Below, in pieces: positions 42,720-51,564 of a stretch of 64,000 nucleotides of DNA. The notes under the pieces are model-generated. The model searched no databases and was not told the DNA's origin. It worked only from the letters and a program-made list of their open reading frames with translations. This stretch comes from Nitrospira defluvii (GTDB lineage: Bacteria > Nitrospirota > Nitrospiria > Nitrospirales > Nitrospiraceae): assembly GCA_000196815.1 (NCBI GenBank), contig FP929003.1:1883501-1947500 (forward strand), given 5' to 3'. The stretch's first letter is position 1. Every line of letters begins with the position of its first letter. Position numbers and translations under genes: made by a program.

Positions 42720-43475
42720 ATGATGAAACGTCTGTGTGCATTCGCTGTCCTATCTATTTCTTTGCTATGCCTTGGATCGCAGGCTCGTGCGAATGATCTT
42801 TCCGGGAGAGATGCTGGTTTGGCCGATTCCGAACGTCGCGCTTCTCCACGCGTACTGTTTATGGTGGCTGAACAAAACATTGGACAGGAGCTGGCCATAT
42901 TTTGGTGGAGCTGGTTTGGTCAAGGTGGCTCGCAATTCGTAGGGCAAACCGTTGACATGGCGGTGAGTGAATCGGTGCTAAAGGATGCGTTCCTGGGGCA
43001 GGGGTTTGATGTCATCGATATTTCCACAAAGACGGGCACCATTGAAGTCAGTAACGCCTATCGCGTCGCTGACTTGACTACGACTGCCGTTCGATCCTAC
43101 GGGAATAAGTTTGAGGCAGACATTGTAGTCACGGGGAAAGCTCTAGCGAAAGAAGGACCACGCACGCCAGGAAGTAGCGTGGGGTCTTACCTCGCCGATA
43201 TCACGTTATCGGCCATTCGAGTGGATACCGGTCAAGTGCTTGCTTCTACCCGTGGGCATGGAGTTGCACGCCATGTGGCACAACATAGCGGCGGGAATGA
43301 AGCTCTTGCTCGTGCCGCCCAGGGCGTTACCGACAAGTTCATTTCTCAGATTATGTCGAAATGGTCGGCAAGGCCGGCTTCGGGATTCGAGAGGTCGTCC
43401 GGCGTGGGTCATAGTGACAAGAGTCCGGTAGGAGGTGATTCCGGCTTGCCCGATAAAACAACGGGCATTCGTTAA
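42720..43475 (+). CDS. Exported protein, FlgT/LPP20-like, first of a three-gene operon
   Basis: A 251-residue protein from ATG 42720 (ATG 42723 is equally possible), with AAAGG upstream. A signal peptide (LCAFAVLSISLLCLGSQARA) is followed by a domain with PRVLFMVAEQNIGQELAIFW, SVLKDAFLGQGFDVIDIST, ADIVVTGKALAKEG and an alternating strand DITLSAIRVDTGQVLAST. This layout resembles the nucleotide-fold-like middle domain of FlgT and CsgG-related periplasmic proteins (a strand, an ADIVVxGxA motif, then xVxTGxxLA). The C-terminus is disordered, rich in Gly and Ser. It is followed after 26 bases by a DUF799-like lipoprotein and then a CsgG-like lipoprotein. Function unknown. Confidence 0.6.
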   Translation: MMKRLCAFAVLSISLLCLGSQARANDLSGRDAGLADSERRASPRVLFMVAEQNIGQELAIFWWSWFGQGGSQFVGQTVDMAVSESVLKDAFLGQGFDVIDISTKTGTIEVSNAYRVADLTTTAVRSYGNKFEADIVVTGKALAKEGPRTPGSSVGSYLADITLSAIRVDTGQVLASTRGHGVARHVAQHSGGNEALARAAQGVTDKFISQIMSKWSARPASGFERSSGVGHSDKSPVGGDSGLPDKTTGIR

Positions 43476-43501
43476 CCCACTGCGTTCTAGAGAGGTAGCC
43501 T

Positions 43502-44272
43502 ATGTGCAATCCGTCGCAATGTAGGTATGTCACAACAGTATTGATGATAGGACAAGTCCTGGTTGGTCTTTCTCTGACCGCCTGCCTAAATCTTCCTTCA
43601 AACGTCGCCCCAAATGCCTCAAGCCCGATCAGGGAGGTGGCGATCTTGCCACTCCTTAATAATACGAACGATGTTGCGGGTGCGGATTATGTTCGGACGA
43701 AGCTCGCCGAAGAGGTGGCTCGACACGCCTATGCCGTCAAGCCACTGGAAGAGACGGATGTGTTACTGCGAGATCAAATGGGAATTACCATCGGCACGCA
43801 GTTGGACATGGCTACACCTCAGCAATTCGGTGAGATATTAGGCGTGGATGGTGTCATGTATGCATCGTTGGAAGATTTCAGTCATAACGTCTATGGGGTG
43901 ACGAACAATAAAACGGTTCGAATCCGAGCCAAACTTGTTGAATGCAAAAGCGGCGCAGTCATCTGGTCGGATGGCATCGGCGTGAAAAATACCGCAGGAG
44001 TTGGAGGTGGATTCTCCAACGAAGGCGGTGGAAATGGAGACGATCTTCCGCCGCTTTTCGGAACGCCAATCAACACACGATGGGAACGGCAAGAGGGGAT
44101 CTCTACAGGATTGAGCGGTGGAGGTCTTTTGGCGGGGGCCGTGGTGGGCTTGACGGAAAAGATCGCCACCAAAGCTGCTAGCGCACCGATGTATTTTGAA
44201 ACGACTACCGCCGTGAAAGGAATTCTGCGGGGAATTCCGGCTGGTTCAGACTCGGGGAGTGCTCCTAAATAA
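43502..44272 (+). CDS. Lipoprotein, DUF799/GNA1162-like
   Basis: A 256-residue lipoprotein: signal peptide with lipobox SLTAC (Cys28) from ATG 43502, AGAGG upstream. The core reads REVAILPLLNNTNDVAGADY, KLAEEVARHAYAVKPLEETD, QFGEILGVDGVMYASLEDF and RIRAKLVECKSGAVIWSDG, which fits the DUF799/GNA1162 fold, related to the TolB/CsgG anticodon-binding-like domain. A Gly-rich loop follows and then a hydrophobic segment (GLSGGGLLAGAVVGLTEKI). In Neisseria the family is an outer-membrane lipoprotein of unknown role; DUF799 operons with CsgG-like proteins are common. It lies between its two operon partners. Confidence 0.72.
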   Translation: MCNPSQCRYVTTVLMIGQVLVGLSLTACLNLPSNVAPNASSPIREVAILPLLNNTNDVAGADYVRTKLAEEVARHAYAVKPLEETDVLLRDQMGITIGTQLDMATPQQFGEILGVDGVMYASLEDFSHNVYGVTNNKTVRIRAKLVECKSGAVIWSDGIGVKNTAGVGGGFSNEGGGNGDDLPPLFGTPINTRWERQEGISTGLSGGGLLAGAVVGLTEKIATKAASAPMYFETTTAVKGILRGIPAGSDSGSAPK

Positions 44273-44358
44273 ACCTCTGCGCCATGAACAACGAGTGCGA
44301 ATCAAGCGACAGCAGGATAGGATCTATGCAGACCATTTTTCGCCAAAGGAGATGCATT

Positions 44359-45306
44359 GTGAAACGTTTAACATTATCGCCACTTGCTATGGGAGCATTT
44401 GTCGTACTCGTCGGATGCCAGGCTCAGATGACCGGCCAAGTCAAGGATGATACCAGCGTGACGGGGCAACCACAGAAACTCGAAGCTGCCGGAAAAAACT
44501 ATACTGGGCCGCAATACACAATTGGTCTCGTGAGTTTCGCGAACAAGACTCCCTCAAAGGTGTTGGGCGTTGGCGAAGCTGCTACGGACATCTTGCGGAC
44601 GATGCTCAAAAGCTCAGGGTTGGAACCTATCGATATTAGTACCTCAGCCATGCAACAGCAGGAGGAGTTGATCAAGCTGCAGCAAACCGGGGCTGTGAAA
44701 TCCGGAAAGAAAGACGCTGCGGAAGGATTTGATTCGATAGATTACAGGGTCCAAGGAGCCATTACTGGATATTCAGAAGCCCAAGAAGGAACAGATTTGC
44801 TTGTGTATCAGAAAAAAGCTCAGGTCGCGAGGGTGCAGGTTGACTATTCTCTCATCGATGTAGCCACAGGCCGGAGCTTAGTAGCAGAGTCTGGAATGGG
44901 GGAGTATCGCAAGGAAACATCGGGGGCATTAGGTTTAGGCTCTCGATCATCCGCTGATGCTGGCCTTCGTGATGGGGCATTGCGGGATGCATTCTCAAAA
45001 GCCATGGAGAAGATGATTGCAAAACTCAGCTCACAACCTTTTCAAACTCGAATTATGTCTGTGGAAGGTTCTGAAGTCCTTATCCGTGCAGGCGAAAAAT
45101 CAAAGCTCTCTGAGGGTACCAAGCTGGCCGTTTATCGGGCAGGAAAGGATCTGATTGATCCGGAAACGGGACGTTCCCTGGGAAGGAAGGAGAAGCAGAT
45201 CGGAGAGATCGTCCTCGTGAATCACCAAAACGAACGCGTCTCGGAAGCAAAAGGCTCTCCGACAGCTGGCTTCGAAGTGGGGGATGTTGTTCGTGTGATG
45301 AAATAG
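44359..45306 (+). CDS. CsgG-family lipoprotein
   Basis: A 315-residue lipoprotein from GTG 44359, chosen because AAAGGAG lies 7 bases upstream (44284 ATG is in frame but lacks one and would spoil the signal). The lipobox is VLVGC. The CsgG-like domain shows YTIGLVSFANKTPSKVLGVG, ATDILRTMLKSSGLEPIDIS, the DYRVQGAITGYSEAQEG strand, RVQVDYSLIDVATGRSLVAE and an AFSKAMEKMIAKLSSQPF helix. A C-terminal domain of about 75 residues (EGSEVLIRAGEKSKLSEGTK, then GEIVLVNHQNERVSEAKG) is like the FlgT C-terminal barrel. CsgG-type proteins form outer-membrane or periplasmic rings. No curli subunit genes are seen, so this is not a curli locus. Confidence 0.82.
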   Translation: MKRLTLSPLAMGAFVVLVGCQAQMTGQVKDDTSVTGQPQKLEAAGKNYTGPQYTIGLVSFANKTPSKVLGVGEAATDILRTMLKSSGLEPIDISTSAMQQQEELIKLQQTGAVKSGKKDAAEGFDSIDYRVQGAITGYSEAQEGTDLLVYQKKAQVARVQVDYSLIDVATGRSLVAESGMGEYRKETSGALGLGSRSSADAGLRDGALRDAFSKAMEKMIAKLSSQPFQTRIMSVEGSEVLIRAGEKSKLSEGTKLAVYRAGKDLIDPETGRSLGRKEKQIGEIVLVNHQNERVSEAKGSPTAGFEVGDVVRVMK

Positions 45307-45427
45307 GTCACGGTGTCTGTTTCTTCGAAAGAAGGACAGCTGAGATCGAACTCTGTGGCGACAGATGGTTGCTGTCAGTGCGACAGTTTTGAGTAATGGC
45401 AGTCTGAGTGATCGTTCTGTTGCTCGT

Positions 45428-45458
45428 GCCCCTGGATGATAGATTCATCCAGGGGCAA
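45428..45458. terminator. Perfect hairpin between convergent genes
   Basis: TGCCCCTGGATGA (45428-45440) and TCATCCAGGGGCA (45446-45458) form a perfect 13-bp stem with loop TAGAT. It lies between the end of the CsgG-like operon (45306) and the end of the response regulator on the other strand (45617). No T-run follows on either strand. A bidirectional terminator is the most likely role. The rest of 45307-45616 shows no gene. Confidence 0.6.
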
Positions 45459-45616
45459 GGGAGCACGACAACACTACGATTCTGCATACCGATCAAAACG
45501 ATGTGAATTTCCCTGCAGGATTTGAACCTTCAATCAGAATAATGAACTATTCGAGGGCCGTTAGAAGAAATGCAGTCTTTCTGGGAGATCGAACAGAGGT
45601 CGGCTCTTCGTGATCA

Positions 45617-46963
45617 TTACGAAATATTCATCTGCTTAATCAACCGTGAAAGATAGGTTGGTTGTAGGCCGAGTAATTCCGCTGCCTGGGCCCTGCTCCC
45701 GCCTGTCTTGGCTAGGGCGTCGCGAATGATGAACACTTTGTGGTGTTCGACTGAGTCATGGAAGGGAAGGTAGTTGACCGGGCTTTCCTGTTGTTGCAAT
45801 TCGAGGCTGTGCAATGCAAAGTCCTCCGGCTCCAGCAGGTTCCCAGTTTTCAGCACCACCGCCCGTTCAATGGCATTTTCAAGCTCCCGCACGTTGCCCG
45901 GCCAGGCATAACTCGCCAATTTCTTGATAGCAGAGGGGGACATGTGCGACATCGGCCGTTTCATGTCTCGGCAAAGTCTGGCGAGGGACCGTTCGATCAA
46001 TTGAGGGATATCTTCCTGACGATTTCTCAATGGCGGGATGGTTAGGCTTACAACATTCAGTCGGAAAAAGAGATCAGCCCGGAAGGCTCCGTCCTTGACC
46101 GCCTGTTGGAGATTCCGATTTGTCGCCGCGACGATACGGACATCGACCTTAATGGATCTGGTTCCTCCCACCCGGTCGAATTCACGGTTCTGCAAGAATC
46201 TCAGGAGCTTGGCTTGTAGAGCTGGCTTCATATCGCCGATTTCGTCCAGGAACACGGTTCCCCCAGCCGCCACTTCCAGTTTGCCCAATTTCTGTGTGTG
46301 AGCTCCTGTGAAGGCTCCTTTTTCATGGCCGAATAGTTCTGATTCCAGTAGTTCTTCAGTCAATGCCACACAATTCACGGGGGTAAAGATTTTGTTTCGC
46401 CGGGGACTCCAGGCATGGATGCAGCGTGCGAGCAGGTCCTTGCCGACGCCGCTTTCTCCCAGCAGTAGGATCGTGGCATCGCTTTGGGCTGCCTTCTGCG
46501 CCGTGGTGAGAATCCTCAGCATCTCCGCATTGACGCTCGAGATGGTTTCGTAGCGACTATCGACTTCATTCCGTAGGACCTCAACTTCTCGCCGCAGTCC
46601 TTCACGCTCCAATGCCTTTTGAATGACGAGGAGAAGTTGCTCCATCTCAAAGGGCTTCGTGATGAACTCCGTGGCGCCCTCCTTCATGGCTTCCACGGCC
46701 AGGCTGATCGTGCCGTGTGCAGTCATAATTACAACCGGCAAGGTCGGCCAGTCTTTGCGGAGATGCCGCAGCACTTCAATCCCCGTCAGGTGAGGCATTT
46801 CAATGTCCAACACCAGGAGGTCCGGGCGGTTCTGCTCGATGGCCTGAATGGCAGATTTACCATCAGAAGCCGTGATGACCTCGTAGCCCTTTGTTCGGAA
46901 GCCAAGCTTCAGAATCTCGAGAATCGAGGGGTCATCGTCTGCAACCAACACAATCGGTTTCAT
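45617..46963 (-). CDS. Sigma-54-dependent (NtrC-type) response regulator
   Basis: A 448-residue protein from ATG 46963 on the minus strand (AAGGAAGAAC upstream). Receiver domain 1-120: acidic DDD at 9-11, phosphoacceptor D53 in LLVLDIEMP, and conserved TAHG and KPF. Central AAA+ domain 145-380: Walker A LLGESGVGKDLLARC, sigma-54 contact loop GAFTGAH, Walker B GGTVFLDEIGDM and the arginine region RADLFFRLNVV. The C-terminal Fis-type helix-turn-helix is ALAKTGGSRAQAAELLGLQP. All parts are present, so it should activate sigma-54 promoters when phosphorylated. It is divergent from a GAF histidine kinase at 47326, the likely partner. I saw no convincing -24/-12 promoter in the window. Confidence 0.95.
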   Translation of the reverse strand: MKPIVLVADDDPSILEILKLGFRTKGYEVITASDGKSAIQAIEQNRPDLLVLDIEMPHLTGIEVLRHLRKDWPTLPVVIMTAHGTISLAVEAMKEGATEFITKPFEMEQLLLVIQKALEREGLRREVEVLRNEVDSRYETISSVNAEMLRILTTAQKAAQSDATILLLGESGVGKDLLARCIHAWSPRRNKIFTPVNCVALTEELLESELFGHEKGAFTGAHTQKLGKLEVAAGGTVFLDEIGDMKPALQAKLLRFLQNREFDRVGGTRSIKVDVRIVAATNRNLQQAVKDGAFRADLFFRLNVVSLTIPPLRNRQEDIPQLIERSLARLCRDMKRPMSHMSPSAIKKLASYAWPGNVRELENAIERAVVLKTGNLLEPEDFALHSLELQQQESPVNYLPFHDSVEHHKVFIIRDALAKTGGSRAQAAELLGLQPTYLSRLIKQMNIS

Positions 46964-47005
46964 GGTAGTTCTTCCTTCAGTAACGTCCCAACATGGCAAG
47001 CGCAT

Positions 47006-47325
47006 CGATTGAGCATCGGGCCCTATTGTATAAAAGTTAGCGAATCAAATCACCACTTGGAGGGTGAGAATAGGTGGGATGACAAAAGAATGGGGCAAAC
47101 TGGTGCTACATACCTGTATCCGGTGCGCTGAACCGGTGTATCTGCGAGAATACGGTTTCTGCAGCATCTCGGACGAGGTTTATACATGGCTGGTAATTTC
47201 ACCGGAAGATTTGGTTGCTGAACCCCTTCTTTCTGCTTCACCGAGACTGATGTGCGCAAGGGGTATGGGAGTTGCGTACTCCATTGCAGAGGCCTACACT
47301 CCGGGCTGAATGGGAGGCGTCTTCC
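47006..47325. other. Intergenic region between divergent response regulator and kinase
   Basis: About 360 bases between the two start codons (46963 on the minus strand and 47326 on the plus). Small frames here have no motif support. TATAAAAG at about 47027-47034 could be part of a promoter, but no matching -35 element stands at proper distance. Confidence 0.35.
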
Positions 47326-48642
47326 GTGTTGCCGGAACCACAGCAGGCAGAAACTCTCACACAGCATTTCACGCCGCGGGGAACAGTACGACGCGAAGCA
47401 GATCTGCGTTTGCTGCGTCGAGATCGAGAACTCGATGCAGCCCGGCGTGTGAGCGAGGCCCTCTTTCAGCATCTGACGCCTGACGACATGGCGATCCGTG
47501 CCCTCGAAATTGCGTTAGAAACGGTCGATGCCGAAAGCGGTTCAATTCTCCTTGCCGATTCCGCTACAGAGCAACTCGTTTTTCGACATTCCATCGGGGA
47601 TAGCCGAGTCAAAGCGGGAACTGCCATCCCGTGGGATAGGGGCATTGCCGGAGAGGTGTTTCGTACCGGCATCCCGATTGTGATTCGTGATGCCCATGCA
47701 GATCCACGGCACAATGCTTCTATCGATCAAATGCTGGGTCATGTGACGCGCGACATGATTGCGTTGCCGCTGAAGCGCTGGGAAGGAGACTCGATCGGGG
47801 TCTTTGAGGTTCTCAACAAGCGGGGAGGACGACTGGACGATGATGACCTGGCCATTCTGACGATTGTGTCGGCAATTACGGCTGCCTCGATCGAGCAGGC
47901 TCGTCTGTTTCAAGATGCCAAGTTGGCTGAGGTGGCGAGAATCGTCGGAGATATCGGGCACGATATCAAGAATCTGCTGATGCCGCTCGTGTGCGGGGCT
48001 GGATTGTTGGAGGGAGAAATGAAAGATCTCGTGGCGAGGTCCGCAGATCTATCCGGCGCGACCGCTAAAGACACGTTTCAGCTATGTGCCGAAGTGATTC
48101 ATATGGTGAGAGGTTCATCCAGACGCATTCAGGATCATGTGGCGGAGATTGCGGATTGCGTGAAGGGATTGAGCTCTCCAGCGAAGTTTGCCCCCTGCCG
48201 GATTGCAGATATCGTCGGATCGGTCTACGACACCTTACGATGGCAGGCTCAGGAACAAGGCGTGATGCTATGCCGTGCAGGGCTCGAGGGGCTTCCGACC
48301 ATCATCGCGGACGAACGCCGCTTGTTTAGCGCCTTCTACAACCTCGTGAACAATGCCATTCCAGAAATGTCCGCAGGCGGAACGGTTACGGTTTATGGAG
48401 AAGCAGATTCCCCAGCGGCACGGATCCTTCTCCATGTGGCCGATACCGGGCGCGGCATGCCGGACGAGGTCAAGGACAGTCTATTTTCGATTCGGGTCGT
48501 AAGTAGAAAGGTAGGCGGAACCGGCCTTGGGACCAAGATTGTCAAGGATATGATCGATGTGCACCAAGGTCGAATCTCCGTTGAAAGCGTCCTCGGGAAA
48601 GGGACAACATTTCATATTCAATTGCCGATCGTGCAGCCCTAA
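47326..48642 (+). CDS. GAF-domain soluble sensor histidine kinase
   Basis: A 438-residue protein; GTG 47326 is chosen because GGGAGG lies 8 bases upstream, and TTG 47272 would only add an unlikely leader. No membrane segment, so it is cytoplasmic. Residues 45-190 form a GAF domain (AESGSILLADSATEQLVFRH, WDRGIAGEVFRTG, MIALPLKRWEGDSIGVFEVL). The dimerisation region carries the phosphorylatable His212 in GDIGHDIKNLL. The ATPase domain has FYNLVNNAIPEM (N box), VADTGRGMPDE (G1) and GGTGLGTKIVKDMID (G2). The cognate regulator is probably the divergent NtrC-type gene. The signal bound by the GAF domain is unknown. Confidence 0.92.
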   Translation: MLPEPQQAETLTQHFTPRGTVRREADLRLLRRDRELDAARRVSEALFQHLTPDDMAIRALEIALETVDAESGSILLADSATEQLVFRHSIGDSRVKAGTAIPWDRGIAGEVFRTGIPIVIRDAHADPRHNASIDQMLGHVTRDMIALPLKRWEGDSIGVFEVLNKRGGRLDDDDLAILTIVSAITAASIEQARLFQDAKLAEVARIVGDIGHDIKNLLMPLVCGAGLLEGEMKDLVARSADLSGATAKDTFQLCAEVIHMVRGSSRRIQDHVAEIADCVKGLSSPAKFAPCRIADIVGSVYDTLRWQAQEQGVMLCRAGLEGLPTIIADERRLFSAFYNLVNNAIPEMSAGGTVTVYGEADSPAARILLHVADTGRGMPDEVKDSLFSIRVVSRKVGGTGLGTKIVKDMIDVHQGRISVESVLGKGTTFHIQLPIVQP

Positions 48643-48787
48643 TTCATGAATGTCGGCTGCGTCGTCCGGGTAGAGCCGATGAGAAAGCCTCCACGAACAG
48701 ATAATTGTAATCCGATCTGATAGGGGGCTGTGCCTCTACGATTATGTGGGCCCCGGAATGTTCTTGCGGTTCACAGATGAATCTTCT

Positions 48788-50503
48788 TTACCATAACACC
48801 CTGCTCCAGCGATCGCCCTCTTTGCGAACTGTGATTCGTATACTCCGCATGATTTGATCGGGAGCGACCGGTTCACCGTTGTTATTGACTAGTTCCTCAT
48901 GGATCAATGTCGCCGTTGCCCGGTCGTTCTTGATTTCGACATCCTGAATTGATGTTCTGATGGCCGAATAATTATTGATCATCATGTCCAAGAACATCTG
49001 ACGGTCAGGGCTGATGTCGGACAGTCGGTGCAAGGAGGATAAATCCTGCCTCTCATAGGCTGTTTGAAATTCACTGAGGAGCCGGTCAAGCTGCTGCCGT
49101 GACGGAGCGATTGGTTTTTGTGGGCTGGACGGCCGGATGGACGGCTGTGCATCCGGTTTAGGCTTGACAGGTTGTCTGCCTGAATCTTCTGATCGTTGGC
49201 CTTCAGATGACATATCCGGACCGTGTATCCCTTCGTCGCGATCTGATCTGGGAGGGATATCCATAGTCCGATCCTCTTGAGAGGGTGTGTTTGGCTCTGG
49301 CGATCTTGACCATTCGCCGCGACTCAGAAAAAAAGCGAGACCTCCTAAGACCACAGCTGTCGACAAGGTCACGGTCACAAGCGGAAGCACGTTATATCTC
49401 TGCCAGAACGACTCTGGCAGACGACGAGGTTCCGGCTTGCTGTGTGTGTTCGGCCTTGAGGTGACGTCTGTCTTCCTTTCTGTTACGGCCGGAGCATGGT
49501 CTGATCGGTCAACTTCCTTTCGAGGCAGAACCTCTGGCTGGGATGGGGATGGATAGGCTGGCGGAGATGCTTGATAAAGCGGTTCTGAAGAGACAAGTGG
49601 CGTCATGCGCGTCTCAGTATATCTCGCGGGCTGGGGAGACACGAGAATGGTAGGTTCTTCTGCGGCTGAATCAGACTGAGGAGGGAGCGTTTGGAGGCAT
49701 TCCTTCAGTTGAGTCACGAGGAACCGGGCAGTCGGCAGACGATATTCCGGATCGCGTCGGACCAGATCCTCGATGATGGCTTTGACCAGTGAAGGAATAT
49801 TGTCGGGAAACTCCAGCGGGATCTCTTCCTGAGTATCGAGGAGCTTACTTTGGATGACGCTCTTCGGAATGCTCCGAAATGGATGATACCCCACGATCAT
49901 CTCGTACAGGACGATGCCGAGCGAATAGAGGTCGGCTCGACCGTCGACCTTGCCCCCGCGTGCTTGTTCAGGAGACATGTATTCGGGCGTGCCGAGCACT
50001 TGGCCGACCGTCGTAATCGAGACTTCATCCAGGGCCGCCGCAATTCCGAAGTCCGTGAGTTTTACCAGGCCGCGGCTGTCGACGAGAATATTGGCTGGCT
50101 TGATGTCGCGGTGAACGATCCCCTGATCGTGGGCGTAGGCCAGAGCCTCAGCCACCTGGAGCGCGATTTCGAGACTGGTTCGAATAGACACCGGTCTGTG
50201 GGCTTGCATGAAAGAACGGAGGTTGCCGCCTGGAAAATACTCCATGACGATGTACGGGGTACCGTGTTCTTGCTCGACCGCATGGATGGTGACGATATTG
50301 TTGTGGTCTAACCGCGCCATGGCACGCGCCTCACGCAAAAACCGCGCGGTGAAGGAGGGATCCCCGGACAAATGTTCGTGGACGGCCTTAATGACCACGA
50401 GTCGATTAAGAGTCTGGTCTAACGCTTTGTAGATCACCCCCATCCCACCCTTTGCCAGTAGTTCCTGGACGAGGTATTTGCCGGAGAAGATCTGGTCGGC
50501 CAT
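48788..50503 (-). CDS. Membrane-anchored Ser/Thr protein kinase (short paralogue)
   Basis: A 571-residue protein from ATG 50503 on the minus strand. Kinase domain 1-275: Gly loop AKGGMGVIY, K39, HRDIKPANIL with catalytic D133, DFG, and EYMSPEQARGG. A Pro/Ser-rich linker leads to one membrane helix (PLVTVTLSTAVVLGGLAFFL, about residue 375). The outside part has a disordered stretch and a C-terminal domain of about 115 residues (LDRLLSEFQTAYERQDLSSL ... IRITVRKEGDRWSRVLW) of the SnoaL/DUF4440-like type. The same C-terminal domain ends the kinase at 53049. It is the PknB/PpkA-like layout with an extracytoplasmic sensor. Its promoter matches that of the other kinase. Confidence 0.92.
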   Translation of the reverse strand: MADQIFSGKYLVQELLAKGGMGVIYKALDQTLNRLVVIKAVHEHLSGDPSFTARFLREARAMARLDHNNIVTIHAVEQEHGTPYIVMEYFPGGNLRSFMQAHRPVSIRTSLEIALQVAEALAYAHDQGIVHRDIKPANILVDSRGLVKLTDFGIAAALDEVSITTVGQVLGTPEYMSPEQARGGKVDGRADLYSLGIVLYEMIVGYHPFRSIPKSVIQSKLLDTQEEIPLEFPDNIPSLVKAIIEDLVRRDPEYRLPTARFLVTQLKECLQTLPPQSDSAAEEPTILVSPQPARYTETRMTPLVSSEPLYQASPPAYPSPSQPEVLPRKEVDRSDHAPAVTERKTDVTSRPNTHSKPEPRRLPESFWQRYNVLPLVTVTLSTAVVLGGLAFFLSRGEWSRSPEPNTPSQEDRTMDIPPRSDRDEGIHGPDMSSEGQRSEDSGRQPVKPKPDAQPSIRPSSPQKPIAPSRQQLDRLLSEFQTAYERQDLSSLHRLSDISPDRQMFLDMMINNYSAIRTSIQDVEIKNDRATATLIHEELVNNNGEPVAPDQIMRSIRITVRKEGDRWSRVLW

Positions 50504-50548
50504 CTATCATCTCCTGTGAGAGCGGGACATGGAGCGGTGTTGCACTAG

Positions 50549-50576
50549 CCTATATGAAACGCTTCAAGAAGAACAA
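50549..50576 (-). promoter_or_regulatory. Predicted promoter of the short kinase gene
   Basis: On the minus strand TTGTTC (50576-50571) is followed after 16 bases by TATAGG (50554-50549), 46 bases before the ATG. The same spacing and nearly the same sequence occur before the paralogous kinase (55717-55744), including conserved bases in the spacer. Confidence 0.55.
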
Positions 50577-50724
50577 GAAGTGTCCTGTTGGTGTCATGAA
50601 ACACGACCTATGAGGCTGGGACGTTCGGTAAGAACAGGATGTCCTTCGTCAGTATTCATGAGCCTTCCCTTGATTTTTATCCGGGGGCACAAGATAATGG
50701 CGCCGCGATCGTGAGGTGATGCCG

Positions 50725-51489
50725 ATGGGCGAGTCCAGGACAGGACGGGCGCTGACTATAGGGGATGTGGCAGCCCTTCGTGAAAAGACCGAAGCCGTCT
50801 CTCAGATCTTAGGCAGCTGTCTCCGCACCTACATCGACACCCTCAAGCCGTTACTGGCGCCACGACGTCTGTTGGGACGACATGTCGGATCACGTGAGGA
50901 TGTAAACGGTTCCGATCTTGCCCTGACGCGGTTGAAAGATCTCTATCGCGAAGGGAGCCACACTCCGTTCGGATTGCCACTCGAATTTCCCGATACCACC
51001 CTCGCCCAACTCGATAGCCAGCCGGTGATCTACCGGTGGGAATATACCTATACGGCCAAATCGGAACGGGACTCCAGGGCCCTGACCATTACTTCGCCCG
51101 TGCAATGGGTGCTGAGTTACGAGTCGGGCCTAACGCTTTCCCAGGTGTATTCGATGCTGGAGAGTCGGATGGAGCGGAGGACTGAGGCTTTGCGGCAATT
51201 CGTCATCAGTGCGCTGGTGATGCAGCTCCTCATAAAAAGCCAGCCAAGCTTAGTTCAGCTTTTAGCGGCATTGCGTTACCAAGTCGACGTGAAACCGTTG
51301 CCCGGTTTAGGGGCTGTCCCCTTTGTCACCATCACCGCTCCTCTCACATCGTTCCGTCCTGCCGACGAGCTGCTACTCATGGCGACACGCTTTTCTGGTG
51401 TCCCTGCTTTTGTGGAGCTGATTTCGCCCGAGTCGATCGAGAACTTCGACGATCCATTGCGCACGCAACTTCAGCAAACACTCGCCTAG
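50725..51489 (+). CDS. Unknown protein between the two kinases
   Basis: A protein of about 254 residues; ATG 50725 fits GAGG at 9 bases, though ATG 50719 or GTG 50716 are possible. Unrecognised family. No signal peptide; a weakly hydrophobic helix FVISALVMQLLIKSQ lies around residue 165. The N-terminus is helical (IGDVAALREKTEAVSQILGS), the middle has YRWEYTYTAKSERDSRALTI and SPVQWVLSYESGLTLSQVYS. The gene is followed after 75 bases by the FHA-transglycosylase gene, both on the + strand and flanked by kinases on the - strand, so it probably shares their pathway. No function can be assigned. Confidence 0.6.
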   Translation: MGESRTGRALTIGDVAALREKTEAVSQILGSCLRTYIDTLKPLLAPRRLLGRHVGSREDVNGSDLALTRLKDLYREGSHTPFGLPLEFPDTTLAQLDSQPVIYRWEYTYTAKSERDSRALTITSPVQWVLSYESGLTLSQVYSMLESRMERRTEALRQFVISALVMQLLIKSQPSLVQLLAALRYQVDVKPLPGLGAVPFVTITAPLTSFRPADELLLMATRFSGVPAFVELISPESIENFDDPLRTQLQQTLA

Positions 51490-51564
51490 CCTTCTCGAGC
51501 TGGCGCAGCCTATGTGGTCGATGAGTAGCCTGTCCGTGGAGCACATGCCCCTTACGCACCCCAC

